From Caulobacter sp. (GTDB taxonomy: Bacteria > Pseudomonadota > Alphaproteobacteria > Caulobacterales > Caulobacteraceae): a DNA stretch of 64,000 nucleotides. The stretch spans positions 62,001 through 126,000 of the forward strand of contig JAQGIK010000056.1 of assembly GCA_028291265.1 (NCBI GenBank). The letters are read 5' to 3'. Below are positions 34,116 through 42,128 of the stretch, piece after piece. The position numbers and the translations under genes are program-made. The number at the start of each line of letters is the position of its first letter. Within the stretch, counting starts at the first letter, position 1. The notes under the pieces are model-generated. The model was given only the letters and a program-made list of their open reading frames with translations, was not told where the DNA came from and did no database searches.

Positions 34116-36497
34116 CTACTCCGTCTTCGCCGGCGCCGCTGGCGGCCCGGCCGGCGGATTGACCGCCGCCTGGGCGGCGCTGGCCTTGGCGATCACTTCG
34201 CGGCCGTAGGCTTCCGCCTCGCCCACGGTGGTGATGGCGGCGACCTGCGCCTCGATGGCGGCGATTTCGGCCTCGTCGCCGCGCGCCAGTTCGACGTCGG
34301 TCTTGGCCAGGATGTTGACGAAGCCGCGGGTGTTGCCGGTCTCGGGCAGGGGGGCGTTGGGGTCCGTCGCCGGCGCCACGCGGGGCGGTTCCGGGGCGAC
34401 GGCGCTCAAGGTTGGCGGACAGTCGGTGCGGGGCGTCGGCAGCGACAGCTGGGCCAGCACGGTGTTGGCGGCGGCGTCGCGGGCCGTCATCGGGGTTAAG
34501 CCGAACAGCGCCTCCAAAGTCGCCGGCACCGACGCGTGGTCATAGAGCGTCGTGTCGACCACCCCCTTGGGGATCAGCGGCGAGACCAGCACCGCCGGCA
34601 CCCGGATGCCGTACCAGTCGAACAGGAAGCCGCCGCTGTTGATCTTCAGGTCCTGCGGACTGCCGTCGTTGGGCGTCGGCGCTTTCGTCGGCTGCACGCT
34701 GTCATAGAAGCCGCCATGCTCGTCGTAGGTGATGATCAGCAGGCTGCGTTCCCACAGCGGCGAGTTGCGGATGGCCTCGTAGGTCGCCTTGATCAGACCC
34801 TCGCCGCCGGCCATCGAATCCATCGGATGCTGCGAGGAGCCGCCCTCGTAGGAGCCGCCGGTGGTGTCGCCGTAGTTGGGCTCGATGAAGGTGTAGGCGT
34901 AGGGGTAGGGACCCTGCACATCGGCGGCGAAGGCCCCGAAGTTGTTGGTGTTGACCTTGTAGGTGATGCCGGCCAGCGCCGCGACCTGCGGAATGCCGCC
35001 GAACACCGGCCCGTTCTCGTCGACATAGACCCGCCATTGCAGGCCGGCCGCGGCCAGCTTGTCGTAGATCGACGAACCGCTGGGATAGACGAAGCCGCCG
35101 CCAGGCGTTTCCCAGGCCACGGTCTGCAGGCCGCTCGGCGAATCCGCCCAACCGCCCGACGAGGCGCCATGAACGAAGAAGCGGTTGGGCCAGGTCGGCC
35201 CCGGCACCGAGGCGTGCCAAGCGTCGCAGATGGCGAACTGGGTGGCCAGTTCGTAGATCACCGGCAGGTCGGTCTGGGTGGTGAAGCCGAGCATCGGGTC
35301 GCCGTATTCGGGCGGCGTCGGCTTGCTCGGGTTGTTCGAGGTGATCTCGGTGACCGTCGTGGCGTAGTTGCTGACGAAGCCGGTGTTGACCACCGGCCCG
35401 TTGTAGGCCGTCCACGGCGTGCGGGTCTGTTTGTTCGGGCCGGTGTACTGCACGCCCCACTCGGGGCCGCACAGCTGTTCCAGGGTGTCGAACCATTCGT
35501 GGCCGGGGTCGGTCGGCATGGCGAACGGGGCGCCCGGCCCGACCGGGTCGCTCTGGACGACGGGCGGAACGGGACTGTTCGGGTAGTTGCTGCTGTCATA
35601 GCTGTTGGTCGTGCCGGCCGGGGCGCGGGTGATGCCCTGGATGTCCGACTGGCCGAAGACGTTCTCGAACGAATGGTTCTCCAGCATCAGCACGAAGATG
35701 TTGTCGATCAGCGTGTAGGGGCCGGTCTTGGTCATCCCCGCCGAGCAGCCGCCTGACGGCAGGTTGATGGCCAGGCTGCCGAGGTTGACCGTCAGGGGCA
35801 GGTTCTGGCCGACGTCGGCCTGCTGCAGCTGGCATTCCTTCCAGTTGGTGATGCTGGCGAAGCCGCTGCTCGTATAGACGCCGGGGCTGGGCCCGTCCTT
35901 CACCGCCGCCTTGACGGCCCAGTAGTCGAGCACGAAGCCGACGTTCAGGCCGACCCGGAAATAGACGGTCAGCGGCCCCACGGTCTGGCCCGGCGTCGCC
36001 GTCCAGGTGGCGCTCTGGGTGCCGTCGGTGCTGTTGTTGTGGAACAGGGTCAGGGTGGCGTTGCCGCCGGTGTTGTTGGTCAGATACGCCTGCGCCGACA
36101 TCCGGGCGACCGGGTTCATCGGCGTCGAGCCGCCGCCGGACTTCAGGTTGATGAAGAAGCTGGTGCTGCTGACCGTGAACATCAGGTTCTGGCCGGCGTC
36201 GGCGCCCTGCAGCTGGTATTCCTTCCAGCTCGAGTACTGCAGGATGCCGGTGCTTTCGAAGCGGCCGGGCGTCGAACCGCCGGTGACGACGATCTCGCAG
36301 GCCCAGTAGTCGAGGACGGTGAACGACCCCCAGCCGGTGTTGAAATGCACGGTCAGCGGCCCGACCGTCTGGCCCGGCGCCGCGGTCCAGGTGGCGCTCT
36401 CGGTGCCGTAGTCGCTGTTGTTGTGCCACAGCTGGATCTTGGCCGTGCCATCGCTGGTGTTGGTGACGAAGACCTGGGCGGTGCGTGGCGTGGACAT
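34116..36497 (-). CDS. Phosphoesterase (phospholipase C/acid phosphatase family) with duplicated N-terminal domain
   Basis: Large protein of 793 aa. Residues about 5-120 and 133-250 form two tandem copies of one beta-rich domain (both contain LxHNNS, ESATWTA or QSATWTA followed by PGQTVGPLTV, VLDYWA and SWKE/NWKE...QLQ). The catalytic phosphoesterase domain follows: DNIFVLMLENHSFENVFG near residue 270, WPNRFFVHGASS, TYDEHGGFYDSVQP and LYDHASVPATLEALFG, consistent with the metal and nucleophile sites of the PLC/AcpA superfamily. An Ala/Pro-rich tail of about 100 residues ends the protein. There is no recognisable signal peptide at ATG 36497. Substrate (phospholipid or phosphomonoester) is unknown. 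Confidence 0.85.
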   Translation of the reverse strand: MSTPRTAQVFVTNTSDGTAKIQLWHNNSDYGTESATWTAAPGQTVGPLTVHFNTGWGSFTVLDYWACEIVVTGGSTPGRFESTGILQYSSWKEYQLQGADAGQNLMFTVSSTSFFINLKSGGGSTPMNPVARMSAQAYLTNNTGGNATLTLFHNNSTDGTQSATWTATPGQTVGPLTVYFRVGLNVGFVLDYWAVKAAVKDGPSPGVYTSSGFASITNWKECQLQQADVGQNLPLTVNLGSLAINLPSGGCSAGMTKTGPYTLIDNIFVLMLENHSFENVFGQSDIQGITRAPAGTTNSYDSSNYPNSPVPPVVQSDPVGPGAPFAMPTDPGHEWFDTLEQLCGPEWGVQYTGPNKQTRTPWTAYNGPVVNTGFVSNYATTVTEITSNNPSKPTPPEYGDPMLGFTTQTDLPVIYELATQFAICDAWHASVPGPTWPNRFFVHGASSGGWADSPSGLQTVAWETPGGGFVYPSGSSIYDKLAAAGLQWRVYVDENGPVFGGIPQVAALAGITYKVNTNNFGAFAADVQGPYPYAYTFIEPNYGDTTGGSYEGGSSQHPMDSMAGGEGLIKATYEAIRNSPLWERSLLIITYDEHGGFYDSVQPTKAPTPNDGSPQDLKINSGGFLFDWYGIRVPAVLVSPLIPKGVVDTTLYDHASVPATLEALFGLTPMTARDAAANTVLAQLSLPTPRTDCPPTLSAVAPEPPRVAPATDPNAPLPETGNTRGFVNILAKTDVELARGDEAEIAAIEAQVAAITTVGEAEAYGREVIAKASAAQAAVNPPAGPPAAPAKTE

Positions 36498-36724
36498 GGC
36501 TGGACCCCCGGCGCGACATCGGGGTCGCGCCCGCTAGAGCGGCGATTGAAAAGGGACTTTGGTGGCTGGCGCGGGCCATCCGCCCGGCGCGTGACCGACA
36601 CTATGGCGCGGCCGCCGAACGCGAGTCAACGTGTAGGGGCGATGATTGTAAGACAACTAGAAATGGTACATCCCCGACTGGGAAAAGGGGTTGCGCAGCG
36701 AAACTACAGAAGTAGTCTTGCCGC

Positions 36725-37069
36725 ATGATTGGCGCGACACTGTCCTTCATGCTGGCCTTCCAAGGCTCCCAACTGCTCGCCCCGGCGGATATTATTTGGC
36801 TGCGAATGCCGAGCGGCCAGGAAGTCAGCCGGATCGTGCCGAAGACGACAGCCAGACCCTGGACCGGCAGTTTCGAAATTCACTGCACCATTGCGGCGAG
36901 CGGAAATCTGACTGGCTGCGTGGCGCCCGATGCGCCGGAGGGTGCGCCGGCATCGGAATTTTGTCTGAAGATCGCCCGCTATTTTCAGGCCGCGCCCCGG
37001 ACCCGCTCCGGAGTCCTGACAGCAGGCCGGTCGGTCCGCATTCCGATCCGGTTGATGTCGGTCGACTAG
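36725..37069 (+). CDS. Small secreted protein with TonB C-terminal-like domain
   Basis: Protein of 114 aa with a short hydrophobic N-terminus (ATLSFMLAFQGSQLL) and a domain resembling the TonB C-terminal fold: GSFEIHCTIAASGNLTGCVAPDAP, the helix FCLKIARYFQAAP and the strand SVRIPIRLMSVD. Paired cysteines (CTIAASGNLTGC) are typical of the free-standing versions found in Caulobacteraceae. It has no proline-rich spacer, so it is not a true energy-transducing TonB. The flanking region 36600-36720 is less GC-rich than its surroundings. Confidence 0.6.
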   Translation: MIGATLSFMLAFQGSQLLAPADIIWLRMPSGQEVSRIVPKTTARPWTGSFEIHCTIAASGNLTGCVAPDAPEGAPASEFCLKIARYFQAAPRTRSGVLTAGRSVRIPIRLMSVD

Positions 37070-37088
37070 GGCCAATCGGTGTTTGGGT

Positions 37089-37751
37089 CTAGGCGAGCAG
37101 CTTCGCCCGGATCGCCGGTTCCATCGTCGCCCAGTCGTCGGCCCAGACATGTCGCGCCGGATCGGTCGGAGCGTAGGGGCGCAGGCGTTCGTCGGCGATC
37201 ATCTGGAAGCGGACCACGTCCGGCGCGTCGGCGGCGACCGATTCGAGGTTGGGCAGCAGGTCGTCGATGAAGCCGACCTTGCCGCTGGTCCGCGCCGCCA
37301 GGTCCCGCACGATGGGGCCCTTGAGACCGCTGTTGACGATCATCGGATAGTGCAGGCCGTGGGTCCGCAGCCAGCCCATGCGGGCGGACCGGCCATGGTC
37401 GGGGGCGTTGGTCAGGATGAGCACGGTCATGTCGGCGCTGAGCCGCTCCAGCGCCGCCGCCGCGCCCTCGACGGGTTGCAGGTCGTCGGCCCCGTCGCGG
37501 AAGAAGTCGTCGAACAGGGCTTTGCCGGTCGGCATGTCGACGCAGCCCTCGGCCCCGACCTTGTAGATGTTCTGGAACAGGGCGAAGCGGTCGATCCGCA
37601 TCTCGTAGCCGTGGCGGCCGACGAAGGTCCCGAAGCCCTCCATGAACCGCGCCAGCACTTCGTCGACGTCGACGATCAGCAGCGGCCGCGCCGGATCGAC
37701 GGGGACAGCCTGGGCGGCTTCGGTGGCGGTCAAGGTTTCGAGGGCTGTCAC
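37089..37751 (-). CDS. HAD superfamily hydrolase-like protein
   Basis: Protein of 220 aa with all four HAD motifs: DxD in LIVDVDEVLARF (residues about 25-36), the Thr in VLILTNAPDHGRSARMGWL, a Lys in SGLKGPIVRDLA, and FIDDLLPNLESVA. The substrate is unknown; a nucleotidase- or phosphatase-like role is most likely. It is divergent from divK, with about 100 bases between the starts that hold the divK regulatory signals. Confidence 0.8.
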   Translation of the reverse strand: MTALETLTATEAAQAVPVDPARPLLIVDVDEVLARFMEGFGTFVGRHGYEMRIDRFALFQNIYKVGAEGCVDMPTGKALFDDFFRDGADDLQPVEGAAAALERLSADMTVLILTNAPDHGRSARMGWLRTHGLHYPMIVNSGLKGPIVRDLAARTSGKVGFIDDLLPNLESVAADAPDVVRFQMIADERLRPYAPTDPARHVWADDWATMEPAIRAKLLA

Positions 37752-37753
37752 GA

Positions 37754-37768
37754 TTAGCGCAGGCTTAA
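37754..37768. promoter_or_regulatory. CtrA-type binding site upstream of divK
   Basis: TTAG-N7-TTAA at 37754-37768 matches the CtrA consensus TTAA-N7-TTAA with one mismatch and exact spacing. It lies 85 bases before the divK ATG and also at the start of the divergent HAD gene. CtrA control of divK transcription is known in Caulobacter crescentus; its use here is inference. Confidence 0.6.
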
Positions 37769-37798
37769 GGATATTCGTGCGATCTGACCCATGGAAAC

Positions 37799-37819
37799 GG
37801 ACTCAGGTGAGTCCTTTTT
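37799..37819 (+). promoter_or_regulatory. Hairpin followed by T5 in the divK leader, with two GANTC sites
   Basis: GGACTC, loop AGGT, GAGTCC, then five T residues, 34 bases before the divK start. It looks like a weak intrinsic terminator or attenuator. Each side of the stem is also a GANTC site (37800-37804 and 37809-37813), the recognition sequence of the cell-cycle methyltransferase CcrM. Confidence 0.5.
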
Positions 37820-37852
37820 CCCACGCATTCCGGTCTAAAGGTCGAACGCTAG

Positions 37853-38218
37853 ATGGCGAAGAAGGTCCTCATCGTCGAGGATAACGAGCTCAATATGAAG
37901 CTCTTCCACGACCTGCTCGACGCGCAAGGGTATGAAACCCTTCAGACGCGCGAGGGCCTGTCCGCCCTGTCGCTGGCCCGCGAACACCGGCCTGACCTCA
38001 TCCTGATGGACATCCAGCTGCCCGAAATCAGCGGCCTGGAAGTGACCAAATGGCTGAAGGAGGACGACGACCTTAGCCATATTCCGGTCATCGCCGTCAC
38101 CGCCTTCGCCATGAAGGGCGATGAGGAACGTATCCGCGAAGGCGGCTGCGAGGCCTACATTTCCAAACCGATTTCGGTGTCCCACTTCCTGGACACCATC
38201 CGCCGCTTCCTGGGGTAG
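37853..38218 (+). CDS. divK: Single-domain response regulator DivK
   Basis: Essential polarity and cell-cycle regulator in Caulobacter that is phosphorylated by DivJ, dephosphorylated by PleC, and controls the CckA-CtrA relay. It is 121 aa: a receiver domain only, with the phosphorylation site Asp53 in [10 protein letters not shown], acidic residues Glu9-Asp10, the conserved Thr in [14 protein letters not shown] and Lys in YISKPISV. The sequence [20 protein letters not shown] is characteristic. pleD starts 4 bases downstream, the conserved operon. A CtrA-like site and GANTC sites lie upstream. Confidence 0.97.
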   Translation: MAKKVLIVEDNELNMKLFHDLLDAQGYETLQTREGLSALSLAREHRPDLILMDIQLPEISGLEVTKWLKEDDDLSHIPVIAVTAFAMKGDEERIREGGCEAYISKPISVSHFLDTIRRFLG

Positions 38219-38222
38219 GGCG

Positions 38223-39587
38223 ATGAGTGCACGCATTCTTGTGGTCGACGACATCGAGGCCAACGTCCGCCTGCTCGAGGCCAAGCTGACGGCCGAGTAC
38301 TACGAGGTGCTGACCGCCTGCGACGGGCCGACGGCCCTGGCCATCGCCGCCGCCGAGAAGCCCGACATCGTCCTGCTCGACGTCATGATGCCCGGCATGG
38401 ACGGCTTCCAGGTCTGCCGCCGGCTGAAGGACGATCCCGAGACCCGCCACATCCCCGTCGTGCTGGTCACGGCGCTCGACGGCCGCTCGGACCGCATCGA
38501 GGGCCTCGAGGCCGGGGCCGACGAGTTCCTGACCAAGCCGATCGACGACGTGATGATGTTCGCCCGCGTGCGCAGCCTCACCCGCCTGAAGCTGGTCATC
38601 GACGAACTGCGTCAGCGCGAGGAATCGGGCCGCCGCATGGGCGTCATCGCCGGCGCCGCCTCGCGCCTGGGCGGCGTCGGCGGCCGCATCCTGATCGTCG
38701 ACGACAACGAGCGCCAGTCGCAACGCATCGCCGCCGAACTGGCCGTCGAGCACCGTCCCGTGGTCGAGAGCGACTACGACAAGGCCCTGATGACCGCCCG
38801 CGGGCCGGTCGACATCATCATCGTCAACGCCGCCGCCAAGGCCTTCGACGGCCTGCGCTTCTGCGCCGCCCTGCGCTCGGACGAGGTCAGCCGCAATATT
38901 CCGGTGCTGGTCATCGTCGATCCCGACGACCGGCCACGGCTGGTCAAGGCGCTGGAGATCGGCGTCAACGACATCCTCACGCGCCCGATCGATCCGCAGG
39001 AACTGGCCGCGCGGGCCCGCACCCAGATCAAGCGCAAGCGCTACACCGACTACCTGCGCCAGAACCTCGACCATTCGCTGGAGCTGGCCGTCACCGACCA
39101 GCTGACCGGCCTGCACAACCGCCGCTACATGGAAACCCAGCTGGCCGCCCTGGTGAAACGGGCCTGCATGGGCGGCGAGCCGGTGGCCGCCCTGATGATC
39201 GACATCGACCACTTCAAGAAGATCAACGACAGCTTCGGCCACGACGCCGGCGACGAGGTGCTGCGCGAATTCGCGGTGCGGCTGGCGACCAATGTCCGGG
39301 CTGTCGACCTGCCCTGCCGCTATGGCGGCGAGGAGTTCACGGTGATCATGCCCGGCACCCGCCTGGCCGACGCCGAGCGGATCGCCGAGCGCATCCGGCT
39401 GCATGTGGCCGGCTCGCCGTTCCGGGTGGCCGGCGGCAAGGAGCTGTTGACGGTGACCATCTCGGTCGGCGTCGCCTGCACGGTCACCGACCTCGATACC
39501 CCCGAAACCCTGCTCAAGCGGGCCGACGGGGCGGTCTACGAGGCCAAACACGCCGGCCGCAACCGGGTCATCGCCCGGGCCGCCTGA
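38223..39587 (+). CDS. pleD: Diguanylate cyclase response regulator PleD
   Basis: Makes cyclic di-GMP to drive the swarmer-to-stalked transition. It has the same 454 aa length as the Caulobacter protein. Domains: receiver 1 (phospho-Asp53 in VLLDVMMPGMD), receiver-like adaptor 2 (from about residue 155, with ILIVDDNERQSQRI), and the GGDEF domain with active site GGEEF in CRYGGEEFTVIMPG. The inhibitory I-site RxxD (RAVD) lies 5 residues before GGEEF, so product feedback inhibition is expected. It follows divK by 4 bases. Confidence 0.97.
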   Translation: MSARILVVDDIEANVRLLEAKLTAEYYEVLTACDGPTALAIAAAEKPDIVLLDVMMPGMDGFQVCRRLKDDPETRHIPVVLVTALDGRSDRIEGLEAGADEFLTKPIDDVMMFARVRSLTRLKLVIDELRQREESGRRMGVIAGAASRLGGVGGRILIVDDNERQSQRIAAELAVEHRPVVESDYDKALMTARGPVDIIIVNAAAKAFDGLRFCAALRSDEVSRNIPVLVIVDPDDRPRLVKALEIGVNDILTRPIDPQELAARARTQIKRKRYTDYLRQNLDHSLELAVTDQLTGLHNRRYMETQLAALVKRACMGGEPVAALMIDIDHFKKINDSFGHDAGDEVLREFAVRLATNVRAVDLPCRYGGEEFTVIMPGTRLADAERIAERIRLHVAGSPFRVAGGKELLTVTISVGVACTVTDLDTPETLLKRADGAVYEAKHAGRNRVIARAA

Positions 39588-39782
39588 TTCGACCCGCTGC
39601 GGGCGTTTTCGACATAACGACGATATCAGTCCACAGTTTTGGGCGGCTTTGTGGCAGTGGGCGCCCCATTTCAGGGTCACTAAACTCTGGATTTCTCCGA
39701 GGTCTGACCTAAGACGAGTAACAGAGAGTCGCGGCTGTCGGCTACTCAACGTAACGGTGTGTTCCGAAGGGGCGGCTGGGGC

Positions 39783-40190
39783 ATGGAAACGCGTACGAGG
39801 TCCGCCTGGCTCGCGCTGGGCCTGGGCCCGGTGGCTGCGATCATCGCCACCGTCCGCCAAGTCATCAATGGCCTGTGGTGGCCCTACTGGATGGACGACG
39901 TCCTGGTCGGCGTCCTGCTCGGCATCGCCGGCTGGCTGGTGATCAGGGGCAGCGACAGCACCCGCGCCCGCCTGCTCTGCGCCGCCTGGGGTGGCATGCT
40001 GCTGGTGCTGTGGGGCTCGACCTTCGGCCATTTCGAGACCCTGCCGGGCGAGGGCTACACGCCCCATCTGACCTTGATCAGTATCACCATGCTGGCCCTG
40101 CTGGGCCTGGCGGTGCTGGGGCTGTTCTGGAGCCTGCCGACCACCCAGAAGCCGTTCATCGGCACCCGCCCGCCGAAAGACAAGGCCTGA
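39783..40190 (+). CDS. Small membrane protein of unknown function
   Basis: Protein of 135 aa with four predicted membrane segments (LALGLGPVAAIIATVRQVI, MDDVLVGVLLGIAGWLVI, LLCAAWGGMLLVLWGSTFG, LTLISITMLALLGLAVLGLF). No family is recognised. ATG 39783 has a purine-rich AAGGGGCGG upstream; GTG 39759 is an alternative. About 195 bases separate it from pleD, including a less GC-rich segment, so it probably has its own promoter. The rpmG terminator hairpin follows its stop. Confidence 0.65.
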   Translation: METRTRSAWLALGLGPVAAIIATVRQVINGLWWPYWMDDVLVGVLLGIAGWLVIRGSDSTRARLLCAAWGGMLLVLWGSTFGHFETLPGEGYTPHLTLISITMLALLGLAVLGLFWSLPTTQKPFIGTRPPKDKA

Positions 40191-40203
40191 CCCCACAAAG
40201 CAA

Positions 40204-40229
40204 AACGCCCGGCGGTGAGGCCGGGCGTT
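40204..40229 (-). terminator. Intrinsic terminator of rpmG
   Basis: A perfect 10-base stem (AACGCCCGGC and complement) closes a 6-base loop. On the minus strand it is followed by TTTTGCTTTG, fitting a terminator 25 bases after the rpmG stop. On the plus strand it also lies just after the stop of the 39783-40190 gene, so it may act in both directions. Confidence 0.8.
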
Positions 40230-40253
40230 CGTCATCAGGTATGGCTGCAAAGC

Positions 40254-40421
40254 CTACTTGATCTTGCCTTCCTTGAACTCGACGTGCTTGCGCACGACGG
40301 GATCGTACTTCTTCAGGACCATCTTTTCGGTCTTGGTGCGGGCGTTCTTCTTGGTGACGTAGAAGAAGCCGGTGTCCGCCGTGGAGTTCAGGCGGATCTT
40401 GATGGATGCCGGTTTGGCCAT
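40254..40421 (-). CDS. rpmG: 50S ribosomal protein L33
   Basis: Protein of 55 aa: [16 protein letters not shown] at the N-terminus, then [17 protein letters not shown], and [18 protein letters not shown] at the C-terminus. It is the Cys-less form of L33 typical of Alphaproteobacteria, lacking the zinc-ribbon cysteines, so it does not need zinc. A strong terminator follows on the same strand. In this region it stands alone between genes for a membrane protein and Nudix hydrolases. Confidence 0.96.
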   Translation of the reverse strand: MAKPASIKIRLNSTADTGFFYVTKKNARTKTEKMVLKKYDPVVRKHVEFKEGKIK

Positions 40422-40513
40422 AGCAATATCCTCATGGCCGTCGGGCCGAATTCTCGCGAGGCGCGGAACATACGCATGGATCGCGGGAAGTCAACCGCCC
40501 GCCCGGCCGCCGT

Positions 40514-41071
40514 TCAGATAAGGGTCTTCAGCCGCGCCCTGCCATGGCGGTAGGTGAACAGGAACGGCGGATCGCCGGCCATCAGGGCGTCGAGGATGGC
40601 CTCGGTGATGTCGAACAGCGGCAGCCGGCGCGCCTCGGGCAGGGGGCGGTAGGCCAGTTCGCTGAGCTCGTCCGAGTCGGCCAGGGTTCCGGTCATGTCG
40701 GCCGCGTCGGCTTTGAAGAACCGCGCGTGGAAGCGGACCGGACTGTTGGTCGGGGTGATGGCGCGGGCGGCCAGGGTCAGGGGCGCGTCGGCCGGCAGGG
40801 TCAGGCCCGTCTCCTCGAAGGTCTCGCGCACCGCGGCCGCCGCCAGGGCGCCGGCCAGGCGGCCCGGGGCATGGGTCAGGCGGGCGCAGAGGGGGGAGAG
40901 GTGACGCGGCCGCTCCCTGTCCGCCGGGTCGACGGCGCCGCCCGGGAAGACGAAGACGTCGGGGGCGAAGCGCGACTTGCGCGGCCGCTTGCCCATCAGC
41001 ACCTCGGCCTTCGGGCCTGCGCCCCGCAGCAGGATCAGGCTGGCCGCGTGGCGGGGACGGACGATGCTCAC
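40514..41071 (-). CDS. Nudix hydrolase (second of tandem pair)
   Basis: Protein of 185 aa. The Nudix catalytic helix is AVRETFEETGLTL, with a longer than usual insertion before it, as in the NUDT8/NUDT19-like CoA and nucleotide pyrophosphohydrolases; FVFPGGAVDPAD precedes it. The GTG start at 41071 overlaps the stop of the upstream paralogue by 4 bases. It shares RPRHAASLILLR and ARAITPTNSPVRFHARFF with the neighbouring gene, showing a tandem duplication. The C-terminal FLFTYRHGRARLKTLI is distinct. Substrate unknown. Confidence 0.82.
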   Translation of the reverse strand: MSIVRPRHAASLILLRGAGPKAEVLMGKRPRKSRFAPDVFVFPGGAVDPADRERPRHLSPLCARLTHAPGRLAGALAAAAVRETFEETGLTLPADAPLTLAARAITPTNSPVRFHARFFKADAADMTGTLADSDELSELAYRPLPEARRLPLFDITEAILDALMAGDPPFLFTYRHGRARLKTLI

Positions 41072-41793
41072 AGATAGTCCAGCCGCCGGGCGCCCTGGAG
41101 GAAGCGCATGAAGGGGGCCGGCCGTTGCGCGCCCTGGAGCCGCTCGGCGACCTCGGCGACCACGAAGCGGGTGATGTTGGGCAGGTCCAAGGCCCGGACC
41201 TCGTCGAGGTCGACCCAGGCGATCTCGTCCAGCTCGCCGCAGTCGGGCTGGCGGTCGAGGCTGACCAGGGCCTCGGCGTCGGCCATGAAGAAGCGGGCGT
41301 CGAAGCGGCGCGGCCGGTAGGGGGGGGTGATGGCCCGGGCCACGAAGCTCAGGGCCGCCAGGTCCGGCGCCGCCCCCTGGGCCAGGAAGTCGCGCCAGGC
41401 CCCGGCGCCGGGGCGCGTCGGAGCGGGTTTGGCCAGCAGCAGGCCGACCTCCTCGAAGGTCTCGCGCACCGCCGCCATGGCCAGGGCGCGGGGCAGGGCG
41501 GGGGACCTGTGGCGCAGGGTCTGGGCCAGCCTGGCCTCGGTGTCGGGACCCAGCTCGCTGGCCGAGGGGGCGGTGAAGTCGCCGCGGTCGACCCGGCCGC
41601 CCGGGAACACCCACTTGGACGGCATGAAGGCATGGCCCTTGGCCCGCCGGCCCATCAACAGGCGGGGCTTGGCGCCGTCCCGCCGCACGACGATCAGGGT
41701 CGCCGCATGCCTGGGGCGCACCGCCTTGCCGGTCTCGCGCATCGCGCCGTCGCTGCGCGGGTCGTAATTGGGGTCGAGGATCGGCTTGGTCAT
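41068..41793 (-). CDS. Nudix hydrolase (first of tandem pair)
   Basis: Protein of 241 aa. The Nudix helix AVRETFEEVGLLLA carries the catalytic Glu residues, with WVFPGGRVDRGDF before it. RPRHAATLIVVRRDG and ARAITPPYRPRRFDARFFMADAE align with the downstream gene. Compared with it, this copy has an additional N-terminal extension and a longer insert (about residues 125-145). The family hydrolyses nucleoside diphosphates linked to another moiety; members with this layout often act on CoA derivatives. The pair is translationally coupled. Confidence 0.83.
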   Translation of the reverse strand: MTKPILDPNYDPRSDGAMRETGKAVRPRHAATLIVVRRDGAKPRLLMGRRAKGHAFMPSKWVFPGGRVDRGDFTAPSASELGPDTEARLAQTLRHRSPALPRALAMAAVRETFEEVGLLLAKPAPTRPGAGAWRDFLAQGAAPDLAALSFVARAITPPYRPRRFDARFFMADAEALVSLDRQPDCGELDEIAWVDLDEVRALDLPNITRFVVAEVAERLQGAQRPAPFMRFLQGARRLDYL

Positions 41794-42128
41794 GGGGTGA
41801 GTGTACGAGCCTGCGGCCGGGGCGAAAGTATGCTGTTGGGGAAGCTGAAGAGTGGTCGGCGGTCGAAATGCCGATGCGATCGACGCGAAGCCGATTCTAA
41901 CATTGTCAGATGAAAAAATCTTCAGTTATTTCAGTTGATTAAGACCAACATGATGGCGCCATTGAACCCTCTGTCGTGGTCCAGGACACCAACCTTGCAC
42001 CACCTTTCAGTCCAGCTTGCTCCTCCTCGAACCCCTTCGGATGGTGACGCAGCGACGGTGGCGAACGCGCGGGTCGGGGCCTGACAGGATTGGTCGCCGG
42101 AAGAATTTGAATCCAGGGTACGGACGAC
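41794..42128. other. Gene-poor interval
   Basis: The 335 bases between the first Nudix gene and the DUF4424 gene contain no convincing reading frame. A segment around 41895-41955 is clearly more AT-rich than the rest of the window. I see no tRNA, strong hairpin or family A-D repeat in it. The part next to 41793 should hold the promoter of the Nudix pair. Confidence 0.5.
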
